Shown: positions 12,553 to 15,418 of the stretch, piece after piece
How positions within the stretch are numbered: position 1 is the stretch's first letter
How the letters are laid out: every line of letters begins with the position of its first letter
Assembly: GCA_027012045.1 (NCBI GenBank)
Contig: JALUZI010000265.1
Location: 1 to 15,418 of the forward strand
Source: Desulfurococcales archaeon
GTDB lineage: Archaea > Thermoproteota > Thermoprotei_A > Sulfolobales > Acidilobaceae
Reading direction: 5' to 3'
Length of the DNA stretch: 15,418 nt
Program-made: the position numbers and the translations under genes
The notes under the pieces: model-generated
What the model was told of the DNA's origin: nothing
Seen by the model: the letters and a program-made list of their open reading frames with translations, nothing else
Databases searched by the model: none

Positions 12553-13056
12553 TTACTGCTCCAACTCTTTCTCCATCAAATAAGCATCTTCTCCATCCCG
12601 ATAATATCTCGGTATCCTCTCCTTTATCGTGAACCCAAACTTCTTATAGAGGTTTATAGCTACCTCATTACTGATTCTCACCTCTAAGTATACCTTTTTG
12701 ATGCCGTAGTTTTGTTTCATAAGATCGATGGCTTTCTCAAGCAACCTGGATCCTAGGCCTCTATTCCTGTATTCAGGCAGGACTGCTATCGATATAACGT
12801 GACCCACTTTGACCGTCTTCCATAATAGAATGTTGCTCCTATCGATTTTTGTTTCAATACGATTCATTATATAGCCAACTATTCTACCGTCACAGAGGGC
12901 TACTAGGAAAACGTCCCCCCAGTTCCTATAAACATCGTAGTAGAAGAATGTTGGGTAATTCTCGGGTAGAACCGCCTCGTTTATCCCTTTAACGACCACT
13001 AGTTCAGACGGTAGAACCGGCCTAATAATACAGTCATCAACATCTTTCTCCGCCAA
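12553..13056 (-). CDS. rimI: N-alpha-acetyltransferase, RimI/Ard1 type
   Basis: A GNAT acetyltransferase of 167 residues that acetylates protein N-termini with acetyl-CoA. The evidence is NEAVLPENYPTFFY (substrate-binding loop, about 26-39); GHVISIAVLPEYRNRGLGSRLL with the R-x-x-G-x-G acetyl-CoA loop (about 85-106); YLEVRISNEVAINLYKKFGF (about 123-142); and YYRDGEDAYLMEKEL at the C-terminus. The layout closely parallels the Sulfolobus Ard1 enzyme as I remember it, including AEKD right after the start, HVISIAV and YLEVR. The start chosen is TTG 13056, because GGAGGGG lies 8 nt upstream; an ATG 26 codons earlier (13134) would add a tail not seen in the family. A TATA-like TGTATATAG (about 13094-13086) is upstream. 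It is divergent from coaBC. The family is secure. Confidence 0.9.
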   Translation of the reverse strand: MAEKDVDDCIIRPVLPSELVVVKGINEAVLPENYPTFFYYDVYRNWGDVFLVALCDGRIVGYIMNRIETKIDRSNILLWKTVKVGHVISIAVLPEYRNRGLGSRLLEKAIDLMKQNYGIKKVYLEVRISNEVAINLYKKFGFTIKERIPRYYRDGEDAYLMEKELEQ

Positions 13057-13153
13057 CCCTAATGCCCCTCCTCTCCTTATTTCACTATATACAGGGATAC
13101 AAGATTTTTGATTCCTGCATAGAAAAGAATCCATTCATGGCGAGGGATACATA

Positions 13154-14401
13154 GTGGGCTATCACCCTGTTAGCGATATAAAATCTGTGGTTTCAAGGGA
13201 GCTGGAAGGTAAATGTATTCTAGTAGCTGTAACAGGAAGTGTAGCAGCCTATAAGTCTGTTGACTATGTGAGAGGCTTGATTAAACGCGGGGCAGAAGTT
13301 CATGTCATGATGACGAGAGAAGCATCCAAACTCGTATCTCCCATGTTGTTTGAATGGGCTACCGGTAACCCTGTAATAACAGAGTTAACAGGTATGACCG
13401 AGCATATTTATATGGCTAGGAAATGCGATGCTCTCGTCATCATTCCTGCGACCTTGAACATTATAACCAAAATAAGCCAAGGCATAACTGATGAAAATGT
13501 TTCTCTTACAACTGTTTCCTTTATCGGTTACCACAAGAGAGTTCTCATAATCCCGGCAATGCACAGGAATATGTATGAGACCATATACACGGAAAAACAT
13601 CTTGGCATGCTGGAGAGAATGGATGAGGTTTACATCCTAAGACCACGCGTAGTAGATAGTGCCCTCAAAATACATGAAATAGACGATATAATACGCTGGA
13701 GCATCCCAGTGATTCTTAGAGGACACGATTTGCAGGGCTTAAAAATTCTAGTCACGGCTGGTGCTACTAGAGAATACCTGGACAGAGTAAGGTTTATAAC
13801 AAATCCTGGATCGGGGAGAATGGGCGTCGAGCTTGCAGTAGAAGCTTATTCCAGAGGCGCGAATGTAACACTGGTAGCTGGATCCCTAAGGGTACGTGTC
13901 CCAGACTATATAGAGAACATTGTGAGAGTAGAGACCACAGAGGAAATGGCTGAAGCCGTAGAGAGGCTAACGTCCTCAGAGCGCTATGATATTATAATTT
14001 CACCCGCCTCACCAGTCGATTTCAAGCCAGCTAAGTTTTTCGACGAGAAAATCCGCAGTGGGAGAGAGCTAACAATAACACTTAAGCCTACACCTAAGGT
14101 TCTTTCAAGGATAGTAAAGCGTCCCTCCATACTAGTGGCTTTCGTTGCAGATGTCGTTGAAAGCATAGATGAACTAAGGGAAATGGCGTACATGAAAATG
14201 AAGAAACACGATGCTGAAATGGCGGTCGCCAATAATGTGGGGAGAAGCGACATAGGCTTCGGCTCCGAGTATAACGAGGTCCTCCTAGCATACAAGAATG
14301 GTAGATATGAAATTTCACCGAAAATGAGGAAAGAAGAGATATCAAGGTTTATACTTGACAGGGTGAGAGAACTACTTATAGGAGGCGGTGGCAGTGGCTG
14401 A
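13154..14401 (+). CDS. coaBC: Bifunctional phosphopantothenoylcysteine synthetase/decarboxylase
   Basis: A 415-residue two-domain enzyme of coenzyme A synthesis that joins 4'-phosphopantothenate to cysteine (CTP-dependent) and then decarboxylates the product to 4'-phosphopantetheine. The N-terminal flavin (CoaC) domain shows TGSVAAYKS (about 27-35), the catalytic His in TEHIYMAR (about 84), PATLNIITKISQGITD (about 98-113) and PAMHRNMYE (about 134-142). The last has His where bacterial enzymes have the Asn of PxMNxxMW, a change I recall from other archaeal members. The CoaB domain begins about residue 195 with TAGATREYLDRVRFITNPGSGRMG and contains the substrate region around DFKPAKFFDEKI. The GTG start at 13154 is preceded by GAGGGAT. 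The stop overlaps nadE, and pantoate kinase follows, so this is a cofactor operon. Confidence 0.94.
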   Translation: MGYHPVSDIKSVVSRELEGKCILVAVTGSVAAYKSVDYVRGLIKRGAEVHVMMTREASKLVSPMLFEWATGNPVITELTGMTEHIYMARKCDALVIIPATLNIITKISQGITDENVSLTTVSFIGYHKRVLIIPAMHRNMYETIYTEKHLGMLERMDEVYILRPRVVDSALKIHEIDDIIRWSIPVILRGHDLQGLKILVTAGATREYLDRVRFITNPGSGRMGVELAVEAYSRGANVTLVAGSLRVRVPDYIENIVRVETTEEMAEAVERLTSSERYDIIISPASPVDFKPAKFFDEKIRSGRELTITLKPTPKVLSRIVKRPSILVAFVADVVESIDELREMAYMKMKKHDAEMAVANNVGRSDIGFGSEYNEVLLAYKNGRYEISPKMRKEEISRFILDRVRELLIGGGGSG

Positions 14402-15227
14402 GTTCGCTAGTGTAGACGATGTAATAAAATACCTAGTAGAGAGGGACTGGAGCAAGCCTATAGATAAGATTACAAGTTTCATAAAATCCAAAGTAGACGA
14501 GGCTGGGGCCGATGGAGTTGTCGTGGGATTAAGCGGTGGGGTAGACTCGGCACTGTCCTTTACCTTGGCTGTGAAAGCTTTAGGTTCCGATAATGTGAAG
14601 ACCCTCGTGATGCCGGACCAGAGAGTTACACCTAAGGAGGATGTAAATGACGCTATCGAACTTTCGAAGAGTTTCGGGGTACAACCCCACATAATAGATA
14701 TATCCCCTATAGTCGATGTTTACACTTCGTCTATACCTGTACACGAAGAAACAGACACTATGCCTGTTGGTAATCTGAGAGCTAGGATTAGAATGACCCT
14801 GCTGTACTACTATGCCAACAAATACAATTTACTGGTCCTAGGAACAGGTGATAGAAGCGAGATCCTAATAGGATACTTCACCAAATATGGGGACGGAGGC
14901 GTGGACATACTTCCTATAGGAGCTCTCTACAAATCCCAAGTGCGCAAAGCCGCTGAAATCATGGGAGTGCCAAAGAAAATAGCTTACAAGCCAAGTTCAC
15001 CGAGGCTGGTTCCGGGGCACTTAGCGGAAAAAGAGCTCGGTATAACATATGATATTGTGGATGCTGTACTGCACCTATATTTCGATAGAAAACTCAGCAA
15101 GGAAAACGTGTGCAGCGTGGATGGAATAGAGTGCAGCCATGTCGACAGGATAATAGCCAGGTATAATGCAACTCACCACAAGAGAACTATACCTCCGTCA
15201 CCTAGTATCGAAATATGGTACCCTTGA
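14394..15227 (+). CDS. nadE: NAD synthetase (ammonia-dependent type)
   Basis: A 277-residue ATP pyrophosphatase-fold enzyme that amidates deamido-NAD to NAD. The P-loop VVVGLSGGVDSALS is at about 43-56. NLRARIRM (about 127-134) and GTGDRSEILIGYFTKYGDGGVDILPIGALYKSQVR (about 152-186) form the substrate and metal sites. PSSPRLVPGHLAEKELGITYDIVDAVL is the crenarchaeal version of the PSAGLWxGQTDExELG loop. There is no N-terminal glutaminase (nitrilase) domain, so it should use free ammonia. The start chosen is GTG 14394, 8 nt after GGAGG; GTG 14388 is two codons earlier and too close to that site. The first codons overlap the coaBC stop (TGA at 14399-14401), indicating translational coupling. Pantoate kinase starts 18 bp after its stop. 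Confidence 0.95.
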   Translation: MAEFASVDDVIKYLVERDWSKPIDKITSFIKSKVDEAGADGVVVGLSGGVDSALSFTLAVKALGSDNVKTLVMPDQRVTPKEDVNDAIELSKSFGVQPHIIDISPIVDVYTSSIPVHEETDTMPVGNLRARIRMTLLYYYANKYNLLVLGTGDRSEILIGYFTKYGDGGVDILPIGALYKSQVRKAAEIMGVPKKIAYKPSSPRLVPGHLAEKELGITYDIVDAVLHLYFDRKLSKENVCSVDGIECSHVDRIIARYNATHHKRTIPPSPSIEIWYP

Positions 15228-15245
15228 CTTTTGGTGCCCAGAATA

Positions 15246-15418
15246 ATGCCCCACAGCTCTTTTGATAGGAGCATCTGTGTCGAGGTACCCCATCACATAA
15301 CATCAATCTGGGTTCCCTATAAGAGGAGAGATACCGGTAAAACAGGCTCCAGAGGATTAGGGCTCGTCGTTTCGCCGAAACTAAAAATGTGTCTTTTCAA
15401 GGACTACATTCCAGAACC
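15246..15418 (+). CDS. Pantoate kinase, N-terminal part (cut by window end)
   Basis: The first 57 residues of a GHMP-superfamily protein, running off the window. The segment VEVPHHITSIWVPYKRRDTGKTGSRGLGLVVSPKLK matches the start of archaeal pantoate kinase (COG1829), where a PxHITxxF/W stretch is followed about 15-20 residues later by GSxGxG. This enzyme phosphorylates pantoate, an archaea-specific step of coenzyme A synthesis; phosphopantothenate synthetase then acts before CoaBC. ATG 15246 is preceded by GGTG with a 9-nt spacer. Its place 18 bp after nadE and close to coaBC supports the call, since CoA genes cluster. Only the N-terminus is visible, so catalytic residues further on cannot be checked. 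Confidence 0.85.
   Translation, partial: MPHSSFDRSICVEVPHHITSIWVPYKRRDTGKTGSRGLGLVVSPKLKMCLFKDYIPE

Noticed and set aside
1..15418. Mobile elements, CRISPR arrays, defence islands and prophage remnants.
   Set aside because: I found no transposase, direct-repeat array, integrase, att-like duplication or defence-family gene, and base composition looks even across the protein-coding part.

Overview
This window is a stretch of archaeal chromosome, almost certainly from a hyperthermophilic crenarchaeon of the Desulfurococcales type. The evidence is: tightly packed genes with many TTG and GTG starts; Shine-Dalgarno sites of the GGTG/GGAGG kind next to genes that look leaderless behind TATA boxes; archaeal-type serine hydroxymethyltransferase, 6-phospho-3-hexuloisomerase, geranylgeranyl-reductase-family flavoprotein, Ard1-like acetyltransferase, CoaBC and pantoate kinase; and several archaeal guide-RNA candidates. 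Base composition looks even across the window and I see no insertion sequence, prophage, CRISPR array, tRNA or rRNA gene. The species assignment is inference.

Layout. Positions 1-220 hold a box C/D guide RNA candidate (minus strand). Positions 220-3109 are all minus strand: SHMT (glyA), a CinA-type molybdopterin-binding-fold protein, a 51-residue two-helix membrane protein, and a MIP18/DUF59 iron-sulfur assembly protein. A GC-rich hairpin with kink-turn-like flanks lies between glyA and cinA. Positions 3368-5274 carry an unrecognised 127-aa protein (+), a small C2H2 zinc-finger protein (-) and a 404-aa protein with a decayed nuclease-like N-terminus and a winged helix (+). The 161-bp gap at 5275-5435 and the sequence just after it are very GC-rich and structured: a box C/D RNA candidate and a nested 70-nt hairpin that could be an H/ACA guide. 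From 5529 to 8861 runs a tightly overlapping + operon: hxlB, a spore-photolyase-like radical SAM protein, and two tandem paralogous nucleotidyltransferase-fold proteins. A His-rich coiled-coil protein (-) follows. Positions 9382-10441 form a + cluster of two small unrecognised proteins and a winged-helix regulator, with a box C/D RNA between the first two. After Hsp20 (-) come a geranylgeranyl reductase family protein (+), a RimI/Ard1-type acetyltransferase (-), and a + cofactor operon: coaBC, nadE and the start of pantoate kinase, which is cut by the window end.

How the genes work together. The clearest functional unit is at the right end: pantoate kinase and CoaBC are steps of archaeal coenzyme A synthesis, and NadE makes NAD, so this is a nucleotide-cofactor operon. 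hxlB belongs to the reversed ribulose monophosphate route that supplies ribose phosphate in many archaea. DUF59 and SHMT are housekeeping.

The most interesting content is the set of unannotated guide RNAs. The guide before box D' of the RNA at 9618-9685 is perfectly complementary to the 16S rRNA 530-loop sequence CGGUAAUACCAG. The guide before D' of the RNA at 5287-5356 matches 11 nt of GGGCUAGGGGG in crenarchaeal 16S rRNA. Both matches rest on remembered 16S sequence and need checking against this organism's own rRNA. I did not find a new defence or metabolic system; the tandem nucleotidyltransferase pair and the structured RNAs are the best candidates for something undescribed.
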